64,000 nt of DNA from Lachnoclostridium sp. UBA5725 (GTDB lineage Bacteria > Bacillota > Clostridia > Lachnospirales > Lachnospiraceae): assembly GCA_002419585.1 (NCBI GenBank), contig DIGJ01000024.1, positions 62,001 to 126,000 on the forward strand, read 5' to 3'. A program made the position numbers and the translations under genes. How positions within the stretch are numbered: the stretch's first letter is position 1; each line of letters begins with the position of its first letter. A model generated the notes under the pieces. It did not search any database. It was not told the DNA's origin and saw nothing but the letters and a program-made list of their open reading frames with translations. Positions 9,101 through 19,200 of the stretch are shown piece by piece.

Positions 9101-9691
9101 TGCAGGTTTTCTATCACTACCTTCGCCTGAATTACGAGCAAGAACATATACTGCAGTATTGGTTAACGCTGCTGCTGCATCGATTTTTATTGCTGCACCT
9201 GTTGCTGTTACATAAGAAGGCTCATTGTGTGCATAGCTACCCCATGCAGATGACCCTGTATTCCATTTGTCAAATTCTGCCTTTCTATCTGCTAAAAATG
9301 AAGTTGTCTGTCCTGAAACGACTTGATTCGTAACAACTTCATATCCTGCACTTTCAAATCCTTTTAATACATTGATATTGGCTCCACCTTTTAAATAAAC
9401 ATCACCAGATCCAGTTCCACCTTTTATGGTTTCATATGCACCGGTACCAAACAATGCAATTTTGGGATTTTTTGCTTTTGAAATCGGTAAGGAATTGTTA
9501 TTATTCTCTAAGAGTACCATTCCCTGTGTAGCTGCATATTGTGATATTGCAGCATTTTGTGCTTCTCTTGCTGCACTCGCATTTTGGTCTGCAGATGCTG
9601 CAAATGATGTGGTTGTTGTGCTGGTTAGTACCATTGCAGCAGCCAACAGAAAGGATAATCCTTTGCGTCTTAGCTTGTTAAATTTTCTCAT
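6107..9691 (-). CDS. Secreted GH3 glycoside hydrolase with permuted domain order and C-terminal wall-repeat module
   Basis: A 1194-residue exported enzyme. A signal peptide (MRKFNKLRRKGLSFLLAAAM, cut after about residue 32) is followed by the GH3 C-terminal domain (about 40-310; LLENNNNSLPI, LNVGGIID), an FnIII-like domain (about 330-430), and only then the TIM-barrel domain (about 600-960), the reverse of most GH3 proteins. The barrel has SDGPAGIR, GRNFEYFSEDP, SIKHFAFNNQE and the nucleophile D902 in VMTDWYSVGG. A PT-rich linker leads to about seven repeats of the type AKYFATKSGALA ending KQYYCNKNGVVTKTK. Family knowledge suggests a beta-glucosidase or related activity; the exact sugar is unknown. 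The start at 9691 is chosen for AAGGAG nearby; an ATG 33 bases upstream is weaker. It follows the solute-binding gene at a 142-base gap. Confidence 0.88.
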   Translation of the reverse strand: MRKFNKLRRKGLSFLLAAAMVLTSTTTTSFAASADQNASAAREAQNAAISQYAATQGMVLLENNNNSLPISKAKNPKIALFGTGAYETIKGGTGSGDVYLKGGANINVLKGFESAGYEVVTNQVVSGQTTSFLADRKAEFDKWNTGSSAWGSYAHNEPSYVTATGAAIKIDAAAALTNTAVYVLARNSGEGSDRKPAKGDYYLSDNEKDSLTLLGQKFSNVIVVLNVGGIIDTNFFNGKGNYAVDDALNRGQIPGLDSLLLMSQAGMNGGAALVQVLDGTYNPSGKLTDTWAVDYTDYPSSAGFSKNDGNSMEEIYTDDIFVGYRYFDTFGKKVAYEFGYGSSYTNFNINVDSVTATASKVTVNATVSNTGSVSGKEVVEVYFSAPADTLDKPYQELAGYKKVAVDAGKSQSVSISFDTADMSSYSESKEAYVLEAGTYTIRVGNSSRNTIEAAKLTLNSTVTTELCTNQLGLTKDSMEKGSYSADAIMSHTPIAIDVLDKNTADFGKGITPVNKGLSVTSLGTIALSSASFAAPISHTYKAGETTTYTSSNETTADSYKYGQTTTATGEAITRVQTSSKYTLVDVANGSITVEQLVASMSNIELADLVEGGSYQGLEAATSNSAVIGSQADSVFGAAGETTSNLYNSRYIPNIVLSDGPAGIRITKDYIKYTQVTSDATFNSATTYYTATYGWSGTVYTKKTVADAAEFRTLLSAGTKLFTTDGTVYYQYCTAFPIGTMLAMTWDPEVITQVGRAISTEMLEYGVTVWLAPGMNIHRNPLCGRNFEYFSEDPLVTGMTCAAETTGIQTKADGSNSGVGVSIKHFAFNNQEADRMGSNSVVSERAAREIYLKGFEYGVKHTNPMTVMSSYNTVNGIATFENYGLLTEILRSEWGFKGFVMTDWYSVGGVNKASKYYVPTSNDPQTGYVYDGTVQKLLMWAGNDCEMPGNNVDNLLKPLNAKTLRLGDLQKSAIHMLNVIKTTKVFETLKTKVEASQWGPGTGSGSTGVVTTPQPSTQPTTPTTPTTPEVPSKVETVKTDISTKIVTATEKNNAFYGADGQKITDTIVKTESGTKYILDEKGEKIVSAMVETKNGTKFIVSDTGAVVTGKIVKTNDAKYYTTKNTGKVVMNKLIKVEGAKYFATKSGALATNKVIKVDGKKYVATKSGKLAVSKWVKLDGKQYYCNKNGVVTKTK

Positions 9692-9833
9692 TGTCTTTCT
9701 CCTTTTTACTCTTGAAATATACACTCATTGCAACTGATAATATGTACTTTCAATTTTACAGAAGTTAGAACACGAAAAATATAACAATTCTGCGATATAC
9801 CAATACCATTCTGCTAAGTTTGCATAATCTTTA

Positions 9834-11300
9834 TTATTTCTTCCATTGATCGAATTGTCTTTGCTCTTCTGCTATGACTTCATCAATAAAATTACTCTTC
9901 ATTTCTTTATTCATTTTGTCCAGCCCTTCATCCGGGTCAACCAGTCCATTTCCTAATATAAAAACATACTTATTGTAAATCTGTTGTAGTGTGATGTATT
10001 CCGTTGCTACTGGGGCCGTATCAAAATTAAAGCCAAAATCACACCCGTAAAGTGCATTTTCATTAAATTTCTTCATATCACTCCATAATGACAGCGGATT
10101 TCCTTCCCATATGTATGTAATAAATTGGTTTGGCATTTCCCAGGCATTCCCTGCAAATACATTCGTTTTTTTCCCTTTTGGATAGGTAATATGTCCATCT
10201 TTCGTAAATACATAATGAACACCTTCTATCCCGTACGATAGTAAATTCATAAGATCTGCATTTGTGTATAGCAAATTAAGTAACTGCATGCTTTTTTCTT
10301 TGGAAGTACTATTTTTGGTGATTACCCATTGCATAGAAGAAGGTTCATTGTTTGCCACAATATTTTTTCCTAATTGCACACAGACTACCTCACGGCCACA
10401 GCCAATGGATTCTTGCTGCTCTACTCCTGGTTTTGCACGATATGCATAGGCAAATAACGTACCCTCTCTCATCCTTTGTTCTACCGTTTTCGTCTGTTCA
10501 AATAAATTTTCTCCTAGATACCCCTTTAAATACCAGCGTCGTATTCGTTTCAGTGTGTTTTTATATTCTTTTGTTTCAAATAGATTCGATACTTTTGAAG
10601 ATTGCCCTTCTTTCATATGGACTCCAATTGACTCTAACGAAAAATAGCAGTTCGATAACATCGTTGGAGTAGATGATGCTACGACAGTTATCTCTGGCTC
10701 TCCTTCTTTTATAATATCAAAGACATTTTCTAAATCCTTTGTGGTCTTGATTTTAGAAGCATCAATCTCATGTTTATCCAGCAAATCTTTTCGCATAATA
10801 TAGGCATCCCAGCCCACCGCATAATCTCTGTTATTGGGAAGTCCATATAACTTATCATTTAGCCTGCAGGCATTGATAACCTTTTCTCCAACCGCACTTT
10901 TAATTCCCCGCCCATATTTGTCAAGTAAGGGATTTAGCTCCCATAACTGCTGATTCATTACATAGTCTTCATACATACTTTTATAAAAAAATGCGATATC
11001 TAGTTGTTCCTGCCCCGCCATCATACGATTTATATTTTGAGAATAATTTTGAGCGTATACGCGAAATTCAAGTTCAATATTCAATTTTTCTTTTACAATC
11101 TGATTGATTGCATTCTCCACCATTTCCTGATCCTTTGTTTTGGCCGCTTGTGATGGATAAGCAATCACTAATTTTGTAATACTTGCTTCCTGCTTTTGCT
11201 CTGATTTTTTATTTTTTTGAACGATATGTAAAATCCCTACAGAGCAAATTGCACTTAGAAAACAAAGGCTCAACGCAATAAACATTTTCTTTTTTTTCAT
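9834..11300 (-). CDS. Extracellular sugar-type ABC solute-binding protein
   Basis: A 488-residue family 1 solute-binding protein with an N-terminal hydrophobic anchor (residues 5-25) but no proper lipobox (the only Cys is preceded by SAI). Typical features are QLDIAFFYKSMYEDYV, LWELNPLLDKYG, LYGLPNNRDYAVGW and YIMRKDLLDK, and the C-terminal half with NENALYGCDFGFNFDTAPVATE resembles the DUF3502 end of oligosaccharide-binding proteins. The start at 11300 uses GAGG inside the last codons of the kinase gene, which ends two bases away. No permease or ATPase gene follows. It is probably a sensor partner of the adjacent YesM/YesN pair or works with permeases encoded elsewhere (inference). Confidence 0.8.
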   Translation of the reverse strand: MKKKKMFIALSLCFLSAICSVGILHIVQKNKKSEQKQEASITKLVIAYPSQAAKTKDQEMVENAINQIVKEKLNIELEFRVYAQNYSQNINRMMAGQEQLDIAFFYKSMYEDYVMNQQLWELNPLLDKYGRGIKSAVGEKVINACRLNDKLYGLPNNRDYAVGWDAYIMRKDLLDKHEIDASKIKTTKDLENVFDIIKEGEPEITVVASSTPTMLSNCYFSLESIGVHMKEGQSSKVSNLFETKEYKNTLKRIRRWYLKGYLGENLFEQTKTVEQRMREGTLFAYAYRAKPGVEQQESIGCGREVVCVQLGKNIVANNEPSSMQWVITKNSTSKEKSMQLLNLLYTNADLMNLLSYGIEGVHYVFTKDGHITYPKGKKTNVFAGNAWEMPNQFITYIWEGNPLSLWSDMKKFNENALYGCDFGFNFDTAPVATEYITLQQIYNKYVFILGNGLVDPDEGLDKMNKEMKSNFIDEVIAEEQRQFDQWKK

Positions 11301-11301
11301 C

Positions 11302-13014
11302 TTATACAACCTCATCTGCTATTATTTGGGTTTCTTTTGGCAGATAAATTTCTACTATGGCTCCGCCTTCTGATGCATTAAAAAACGTTACCGTCGCCAT
11401 CTTGTGGTACAAAATCTCCAAACGCTGGCAGACATTATAAATGCCAATATGATTACCTGTTTCATTGACTAATTTTTCATATCGCTGTAAAACAGGGAGA
11501 ATATTTTCAGAGAAGCCTTCTCCATTATCCCTTATATTTATTTGAATTCCTTCGTTGCCTTCATTATCTGTATTTTCTTTTATCTCAATGTAGATACAAA
11601 GTTCACTTTCCTGATCCATTTGATGCTTTACTGCATTATCAACAAAGGTCTGTATCAACATGGTAGGAACAAACTCATGTAATAAGTTTTCTTCCACAAT
11701 AAACTCTATCTTTAAATGTTCTCCATAGCGCATTCTTTGGAGATTTTCATAGGTTCTAACATGCTCTAATTCTCGTTCTAACAATATCATAGTGCTTGTG
11801 CTGAGTGAATATCGCATATATTTACTCAGCAAAATGGAGGCCTGCTCAATTTTTTCATTTTCACCCAATAAAGAAAGATTACGTATGAGGTTCATACAGT
11901 TCGTAAGAAAATGTGGGTTGATCTGCTCTTGCAAATAAAGCAGTTCTACTCGTTGTTTATTAATCATTTCCTCATAGACATCAATCTTCAATTTCTTAAT
12001 TTCTCTTGTCATTTCAGAAAATGTTTCATTTACTACTTTAAATTCATCAAATACATTATCTTTCTCCAGATTTATCTCTAGATTACCGTCCTTTAGCTGC
12101 GTCATTGCCAGAATTAAATCGTTGATTGGTTGTCGGAACAGCCGTTGAAGTAAGAAAATACTGCCGATACCAATTAATAGGATGCACAAAATAGAAACCG
12201 TAAATTGTGACCAAACAATTCCACTACGTCGGAAGATTCCTCCACTTTTTTCTAAAATAGCCAGTGAATAATCCCCACTTTTTGAGTAAACCTGAAGATT
12301 TGAATAGGTTTCTCCTTTTATGTTCACATAGCTTTGATTTTTAAGCTGAACTTTTGAATTTTGCAAGCGCTGGTCTAAAATATTGCCCTGTCTATTACAT
12401 AATACAGCATAATCCGATTCCCCAAGCGCAATTTCTTCTAGGCTTCCGATTACATTGGAAACTTTTATGAAGCTTGCAACATATACTTCTTGCAGCTCAA
12501 ACATTTTCACAAGATAATATTCGTTATCCACCATGACAGAGAACCAACCATTCACACCCTGTGCGCACATTCTATGAAATCCCTTTGTAAAAATGGAGAT
12601 ATGGTCTCTTATAATATTATTATTTCCTTCCTTACACTGTGCAACAAACACATCATGTGATGCATCATATAGAAACAAGCCATCAAGCATATTATAATTA
12701 TCAATGGATTCTGCAAATTCTGTCTGCGTGTTGATCATCGCCAGATACCGATCGATTTCTTGTCTTGGCTGGCTGATTTTATGAATATCCTCTTCTACAA
12801 AACATTTTGTCAAAAGGAAAGACTCTACATTATTAAGTGAGGTCGTAATTTCCTCACAATACAACGTCAAACTGCTTTCCAAGGAATGCGATACTCGATC
12901 ATCTTTTATTTTCAATATGTAAGCATTGTAAGCTATGATAACAATTGAAATAAGGATAGCTCCAACTGTGATTAATGCAGTTATTCGATACTTCAAGGAA
13001 GAAAATCGTTTCAT
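11302..13014 (-). CDS. YesM-type sensor histidine kinase
   Basis: A 570-residue membrane kinase of the LytS/YesM class. Helices at 12-32 and 270-292 frame a 240-residue outer sensory region; a HAMP domain follows (about 292-345), then the phosphoacceptor H368 in QEQINPHFLTNCMNLI, the N box FVDNAVKHQ and a G box RDNGEGF, and GNHIGIYNVCQRLE. Kinases of this class usually pair with AraC-type regulators to sense extracellular sugars. It follows the regulator gene at a 10-base gap and precedes the solute-binding gene, so the order regulator, kinase, binding protein makes one transcript. Confidence 0.9.
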   Translation of the reverse strand: MKRFSSLKYRITALITVGAILISIVIIAYNAYILKIKDDRVSHSLESSLTLYCEEITTSLNNVESFLLTKCFVEEDIHKISQPRQEIDRYLAMINTQTEFAESIDNYNMLDGLFLYDASHDVFVAQCKEGNNNIIRDHISIFTKGFHRMCAQGVNGWFSVMVDNEYYLVKMFELQEVYVASFIKVSNVIGSLEEIALGESDYAVLCNRQGNILDQRLQNSKVQLKNQSYVNIKGETYSNLQVYSKSGDYSLAILEKSGGIFRRSGIVWSQFTVSILCILLIGIGSIFLLQRLFRQPINDLILAMTQLKDGNLEINLEKDNVFDEFKVVNETFSEMTREIKKLKIDVYEEMINKQRVELLYLQEQINPHFLTNCMNLIRNLSLLGENEKIEQASILLSKYMRYSLSTSTMILLERELEHVRTYENLQRMRYGEHLKIEFIVEENLLHEFVPTMLIQTFVDNAVKHQMDQESELCIYIEIKENTDNEGNEGIQINIRDNGEGFSENILPVLQRYEKLVNETGNHIGIYNVCQRLEILYHKMATVTFFNASEGGAIVEIYLPKETQIIADEVV

Positions 13015-13024
13015 TCACGTTTAC

Positions 13025-14608
13025 CTAACTTTCCTTCAAATTGCGGTATTCTTTGGGCGTCATTTTCGTTGCACGCTTGAATAACTTTGTAAAATATGCC
13101 GTGTTTGGATATCCAATATGCATCGCTATTTCTGAAATCGGACGCGACGTAGAAGTGAGCATTATTCTAGCCTTTTTTAGACGCTCTTCAATAATATAAT
13201 CCGAGATCGACATTCCTGTTTGCTTCTTGAAAATATGCGACAAGTAATCCGGATGAAGATAAACAATCGAAGCCAATTCATTTCTAGACAATTCACCATC
13301 CAAATTTTTGACAATATGAAATTTGATTTCTTCGATAATCGTTGGTGTTTTCTCCGCCTGGTAATTAAAACTAACTAAAAATTGAATCAATTCTTCCATC
13401 CAGTTTTCCATATCCGAAACAGATTTTATGGCATCATTAAACAAATCTACCATTCTTTCTTCTTTAAAAATAGAATTTGCCTGAATTCCTTTTTGCTCCA
13501 ATGCGATATATAATTCCTGCAAGAAATCATGCTGAAATTGATTTAACATTCCCTGCCCTTGCTGATTGCTCTTTTTTATCTTATTTAGATAATTCGAAAT
13601 CTCTTTTAGACTTCTATTATAATGGGAGCTAAAAATCTCACTTACCCATAGTTTCATATCCGGCTTTTCATAAGAAAATTCATTTTCGTTTCTTTCTTTT
13701 ATGGCAACTACTCGGTTTTGTTTTTGAATATCATATTTCTCCACCTCAAACAGTTCCTCTGCAGCAAGTTTCAGACCTTGGAGTTCTGCACTTTGGTTGA
13801 CATATACATTAATATCACAAAAATTAAGAACCTCGAAAAGTCGCTGCAACATAATTTCACATTTGCTAAAAAGATACGATTCCATTTCTTGCTTTAAATC
13901 GTATAAAACAATCATCTTTTCTTGTTCAAAAATAATGTTTCCAATATCGGTATTTCCCCAAAGCACCTCAGAGACAACATTTTTTAGCACAAACTCAATG
14001 GTGGAATCGTTCCATGTACTACCTTTGTCTTTTTTTCGTTTCCAGGATATCAAGATAGGTACAATTTTTTTACTATCCTCGTAAAACACCCCATATTTTT
14101 CAAAACTATCCGCTAACAGATGCACGGATACATTTTCAACTTCAAATAATATTTTCCGCCAATATTCCTGCCTCAGTAAGATTTTACTAGAATTCCAATA
14201 AGAAGCATGCTTTTTGTTTTGTTCCATTTGGTATTGTTCTCGTACCTGTTCTACCGCTGCAACCAAAGACCGCTCCAGTTCCTCTTTCGTCACCGGCTTC
14301 AATAAATATCCCCTTACATTTAATCGAATCGCTTCTTTTGCATAATCAAATAAAGCATGACTAGTAAGAAAAATGGAGGTAATATGCAATTCATGATCCA
14401 GCGACCATTGTACCAATTCATGGCCACTTCCTTTTGGCATTTGAATATCACTTAATAGAATCGAAACCTCATGGGACTCTAGCACTTCCATTGCCTGTTT
14501 CATACTGTAGGCAATATAAATTTCTTCTATGTCAAATTTCTTTTTATCGATCATCCCTTCAATAATGGTCACTTCTAACGGTTCATCATCTACAATCAAC
14601 AAGTTCAT
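13025..14608 (-). CDS. YesN-type response regulator with AraC HTH
   Basis: A 527-residue response regulator. The receiver domain spans 1-125 with D8/D9 acidic pocket, phosphoacceptor D54 in LLSDIQMP and K103 in GYLLKPVTKEE. A poorly conserved middle follows, then the AraC/XylS DNA-binding domain (about 425-525): LASIVYLHPDYLSHIFKKQTG and the second HTH ISEIAMHIGYPNTAYFTKLFK ending MTPKEYR. It is the partner of the YesM kinase just downstream and probably controls genes for import and breakdown of a sugar, possibly including the GH3 gene. The promoter is at 14659-14687. Confidence 0.9.
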   Translation of the reverse strand: MNLLIVDDEPLEVTIIEGMIDKKKFDIEEIYIAYSMKQAMEVLESHEVSILLSDIQMPKGSGHELVQWSLDHELHITSIFLTSHALFDYAKEAIRLNVRGYLLKPVTKEELERSLVAAVEQVREQYQMEQNKKHASYWNSSKILLRQEYWRKILFEVENVSVHLLADSFEKYGVFYEDSKKIVPILISWKRKKDKGSTWNDSTIEFVLKNVVSEVLWGNTDIGNIIFEQEKMIVLYDLKQEMESYLFSKCEIMLQRLFEVLNFCDINVYVNQSAELQGLKLAAEELFEVEKYDIQKQNRVVAIKERNENEFSYEKPDMKLWVSEIFSSHYNRSLKEISNYLNKIKKSNQQGQGMLNQFQHDFLQELYIALEQKGIQANSIFKEERMVDLFNDAIKSVSDMENWMEELIQFLVSFNYQAEKTPTIIEEIKFHIVKNLDGELSRNELASIVYLHPDYLSHIFKKQTGMSISDYIIEERLKKARIMLTSTSRPISEIAMHIGYPNTAYFTKLFKRATKMTPKEYRNLKES

Positions 14609-14658
14609 TCGATGGACCTCCTTATTTCTACTTGATTATGTTCATTTTGCTGAATCTG

Positions 14659-14687
14659 ATTATAGCAAAACAAGTTGTACTATGCAA
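14659..14687 (-). promoter_or_regulatory. Promoter of the YesN-YesM-binding-protein operon
   Basis: Minus strand: TTGCAT (14682-14687), 17-base spacer, TATAAT (14659-14664) with extended TGC. It lies about 50 bases upstream of the regulator start. Confidence 0.65.
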
Positions 14688-14776
14688 TTTCTTACTCCTA
14701 TAAAATAAAAACCAAGGGGATGTTGTGTCATCTTTGCCAGATCTGTTTCGTCGTCCACAATCAAACAATTATAATT

Positions 14777-16024
14777 CTATTTCACAATCGTATCCAATAT
14801 CCTCATTCCATTATCTCTTACTTTATCAAAATGCTTTGACGTATTTTTATCTTTTGAAACGGAAAAACCTTTCAAATAATCGAATCGAAACGGAAGATAT
14901 CTCTCAATCTCTTTTAAGTAGTTTCTTGAAAAATATTGCTGATTGGAGGCCACCGTAACCAATATCATCGTAAAGCAGTTTTGCATCATAAACTCTTTTC
15001 GTTTCGGGTTCTTTGGTGAAAAACTGTGAAATATCGTATGCGCATAATGAAGAAGTTTATTTACCACAGCTTCTAGGCTGCCTTTCTTGTAATGGTATGC
15101 TATGAGTGTCTTTGACTTGTCTTTCAAATCATTGCAGATATCCTGGATATCATCCACTACTTGTAAGAGAAAACCAAACTTTAAATAAAATTCGGTATCC
15201 TCCTCACAACGATTTGAAGAGGCAAGCAAATAATCTACAAAAACAGAAAGTGCTCCCTTGTAAACAGAAATTTGCAATACATCATGGTAGCTTAAGTCCG
15301 CGTTACTTTGCTGTATCATACTTTTCATCTGAGCATCCAAAATAAGCAGTAGCGCATTGCGGATTTCTTCTATGTCTGAAAATTCATCAAATGACAAAAG
15401 ATTCATTAACAATTTCTGTGTCTTTTTCTCGCATTCTCCGTTAACTTCCGGAGCTTCTCCACAGATCGTTCGCTTAATCATCTCATTGTAGGATTCTTTT
15501 TCAACGTTACTCTTTTTCGTATCATCGATAAAATTATCCGTATATGGATATAGAAGACTATAGGAGAAAATGGGATCATCACAGTTTTGTTCATCATCCT
15601 GTAAATCTACAATTACTGCATAGATAAAGAAATTTCTTATTGCCTGCCATATACTTTCGATGGATAATGTATGATCGAAATCCCTGGTACGCCGTACAAA
15701 GTGCTTGGTCTCCTTCCAAAACGCCTGAAACAGCTCCTGATCCATTGCCTTTTTAATACCTATTATATTTTCATTCTCCACAAATTCAAGGAAATCTTCA
15801 TCCAATTTTTCTTTCCATGTCAGTCGCTCTTTCTCTTTTTCTGGAAATGCCTTCATGTGATTTTGTAAGCTTTTGCGGTAATTCTCAAAAATTTTCTCAT
15901 TTTCTCTCTTTTGTTCTTCTTCCACTACGGACAGAAATCTCGGAAAATCCTCTGGTTGTTGATTCCATAATGGTATAATTGTATCAAAACAAATAGCTTC
16001 TATAACCTTTTTCATAATCTCCAT
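14777..16024 (-). CDS. Class I isoprenoid/terpene synthase-like protein, uncharacterised
   Basis: A 415-residue, all-helical soluble protein. Two acid clusters match the class I prenyltransferase/terpenoid synthase fold: D163xxxD167D168 in LYPYTDNFIDD and D291DIQD295 in FLLQVVDDIQDICND, the latter followed by KDKSKT as in prenyl diphosphate synthases; VYKGALS at 254-260 looks like the lysine/small-residue motif between them. At 415 residues it is longer than typical polyprenyl synthases (about 300), with an extended N-terminal third rich in charged residues. No methylerythritol-phosphate or terpene tailoring genes lie nearby. ATG at 16024 or at 16015 could start it; neither has a strong ribosome site. 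Product unknown: a terpene cyclase, head-to-head synthase or prenyltransferase is possible. Confidence 0.7.
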   Translation of the reverse strand: MEIMKKVIEAICFDTIIPLWNQQPEDFPRFLSVVEEEQKRENEKIFENYRKSLQNHMKAFPEKEKERLTWKEKLDEDFLEFVENENIIGIKKAMDQELFQAFWKETKHFVRRTRDFDHTLSIESIWQAIRNFFIYAVIVDLQDDEQNCDDPIFSYSLLYPYTDNFIDDTKKSNVEKESYNEMIKRTICGEAPEVNGECEKKTQKLLMNLLSFDEFSDIEEIRNALLLILDAQMKSMIQQSNADLSYHDVLQISVYKGALSVFVDYLLASSNRCEEDTEFYLKFGFLLQVVDDIQDICNDLKDKSKTLIAYHYKKGSLEAVVNKLLHYAHTIFHSFSPKNPKRKEFMMQNCFTMILVTVASNQQYFSRNYLKEIERYLPFRFDYLKGFSVSKDKNTSKHFDKVRDNGMRILDTIVK

Positions 16025-16134
16025 CTACTCTATAGTTCCCTTCTTGTAAGTCCTCACTCCACTACTGTCGATTTTTACCATATATTATACATGATATTTT
16101 CATTCTTTGCTACCGATTAAGGATTCAAATTTAT

Positions 16135-16182
16135 TATAACAAAAGCCGGGTGCAATTTTTCATTACCCGACTTTTTGTTATA
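16135..16182 (-). terminator. Terminator of the surface-protein operon
   Basis: Minus-strand hairpin AACAAAAAGTCGGGT / ACCCGGCTTTTGTT with a 13-base loop, about 50 bases past the stop of the gene at 16230. It ends in an A/T-rich tail. Confidence 0.65.
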
Positions 16183-16229
16183 GATTCTATTCAAATTATT
16201 ATTTTATGGCACCAGTCCCTTAGCTACAT

Positions 16230-19200
16230 TTATTTTATCAATACAGTCTCTTTAAAGGTTTTCTTTGTTCCGTCTGCAAGCTTCGCAGTTACTGTAATCG
16301 TAGCCGTTCCAGCTTTCTTCGCCTTTAGTTTCCCCGTACTGCTTACCGTAACCACCTTTTTATTACTGGATTTATAAGTGAGCTTGATTTCTGCTGTTGC
16401 AGGATTTGCTTCCTTACTGAATTTTTTAACGGAAACAAAAATATCCGTTAAGGATACCTGGACACTTCCCGCGCTATTGTTTCCCTTTACTGTCATTTTG
16501 ATCTCTTTTTTCACGCTGATTTGTTCTAACAGAGAAGATACGTTATCATCGTTTAACTTAGCCGGAAGTACTATATACTGTGAACCATGGCTTACATCTA
16601 TGGTGATATACCCTTCTCCATCAACCTTGTAGTTCATCGTTGGCAGCTCCAGAAAGGTTTTGGTAATCTCAGAATAGTCATACAGATATACTCTGCTTCC
16701 TGCCTTGATTCCCGTCTTTTCATAATTACCAGCTACATATACCCTTAGCTTTGCAAAACCAGGAAGCACTCCCTCCTGTTTTACGTCTACTACAACCCCT
16801 TTGATACTGTTTTTCGAGCTCTTTAAAAGGTTCTCAGTGGTTTTAGTATCTACCAAAAGATTGGCATCCTGCATATTTTTTGAGGTATTTTTCATCGTGG
16901 AAGGATTATAGTTCCATGAAATTTTTGAACCATCTGCACGATCAATAATTACATTTACGATTTTCCCCTTCTCTTTTGCTTCTTCCAAAATTTCTTTTGG
17001 AAGTACAATAGAAGACAGACTGATATCTTCCTCTTTGGAAATGCTTTCTGGAAGAGTTAACTGGACTTTTACTTCCTTTATCTCCTTTTTGGAAAGCTGT
17101 TCTTTCATCTCCTCACTTTTAAGGTTTACCGATAGCGCAATCTTGCCGGCTTTGCTTCCCGTCTTACCCTCGGTCTCACCAACTGCCGTTTTAATGATTT
17201 CTTCTGGAACCGTGACCTTAATCAAAGCTACGTTGTCTGCGACCTTAATGTCCTTTTCTTTCAAATCCAACAATCCATTTACCGATGTGACGATACCATT
17301 TGCATTTTGCTCAATTACCACACTTACTGCACTGCCGTCTTTTGCTTTTACTTCGATTGTCTGGCTCTGGCTTATAATCTGCTGATTTCTATCTTTCGTG
17401 ATTTCTTCTTTCTTGATTACAGTACTTCCATCTCTTTTTGTAGTAGTTGTTGTCTTCGTTGTTGTCTTCGAACCATCCTTGTTTTCGGTCGTTGAAGCCA
17501 CTGGAGTCAAAGTCGCATCTGGAATGGCTATGATGCTTCCACTTTCATCTTGTTTCCATTTTGCATATAGCGTGGTATCCTTAGTTACTATGTCCTTGTC
17601 AAAATCCCACACTGTGGCAAAATCTGCATCCTTATACCAGTCAAGGAAGGTATATCCACTTCGTTCTGGCTGGGATGGCTTTGTAATTTTAGTCCCCTTT
17701 GCCACTATCTGATCAGCAACTTTTGTGCCTCCGTCTGATTCAAAGGAAACCTGGCAAGCGTTTATTGGCTGAATGACAATTTTATTTGATGCTCCCTCTA
17801 CCTTCATTGTATCTAATGATATACCCATTATTACTCTAACTTCTTCGCTATCATGAAACGTATTCCATGCCCAGTAAGAATCTATGTATTTACTCCATTC
17901 CGAACTAGTTAGCGTTCCTCCCGATAAGGTCAAATTTTTGGTATTTACTTCAATATTTGAAGGCACATTAATTGTATTCGTTTCATTATTTATCCGAGAA
18001 AAAATTGCAGTCTCTTCTGCATTTACGGTACAGTTTCCATTTAAAAAGCGTATCTTTCCTTTACCTGTTGCAATATCGTAACGCGTATATAAACCAAAGT
18101 ATTTACAATTAATGTTGAGGTTCCCTCCATTCATGGTAAAGTCTCCATCTCCAATAGAAATACCTCTTGATGTATCATGAATATTTATACTACCACCTGA
18201 TATTATAACGTCGCCAGATGCCCCAATTCCTGTTTGCCCATCTCTGATTTCTATTGTGCCACCGGATATTTTAATATCTTTGTTTGTTTTTAATCCTACA
18301 GCTTCTCCAGATATAATAAACTTGCCATCTAAAATACTAATACTGTCTGCAATAATCCCATAGTAACCAGATACATTATATATACCACTGGATATTACTA
18401 ATTCTTCACAATTTATTCCACTCCCGAAATACTTGCTCCCCGAAATAGAAAGTTCTCCTTCTCCTAACAATGTTATCTTGTTGTTCCACCCGACTATACC
18501 TACTTGTGGATCCTCAGTCACAGTTATCTGATTTTTTCCTGTTACTACTACGGTGACCTCCACATCCGCTGGCAGAATGATACCATGACCTGAGGCAACG
18601 TTTAAATCAAGATTGTTAAGAGTCAGTATGTGCTGATCTGGATCCCAGGAATACCCGAAGCCACTGGTCTTTGTTGTACAATTTTCAAGGTCTATGGTTT
18701 TCCCTAAGGTTGCTTGTATGCGGTCAATCGTACCATCTGCCGCATAACTCATATTATCAATGCCTCCACTTAAATGACAAGTCGTACCTTCTGCAACCGA
18801 TAATGTCCCATATACAATCGGTGCATCCTCCGGCTTTGCTTTATTGGACAAATAAACGCCGCCTGTTGGTGCGCTCACCGCAAGATCATAAAGCACTGCC
18901 ACTGAGGTAAAATTCGAGGTAATATGAATGCCACCAGCGGCAGAGTTCATTTTGGCACTCGAGGATGGGTTCGTTTGAATACATATCCCACTACCGCTAA
19001 CCGTGATATCTTTTTGTGCTTGAATTACTAACTGATTATCATAGGATACCGTTTGATAATTCCCTTCCGCTTCGGTGGATATACTCACACTACCTTCCTT
19101 TGAAGTAAGAGACACGCTGCCTTTCGCTGTTAGTCCCACCAAATTTTTACTGTTAAAATAAATCCCCTGTTTCGCCTCGGCTGTTATATTTTTCCCATAA

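Noticed and set aside
11225..11300. Possible lipoprotein signal of the solute-binding protein
   Set aside because: The only early cysteine follows SAI instead of a proper lipobox, so lipid attachment is doubtful.
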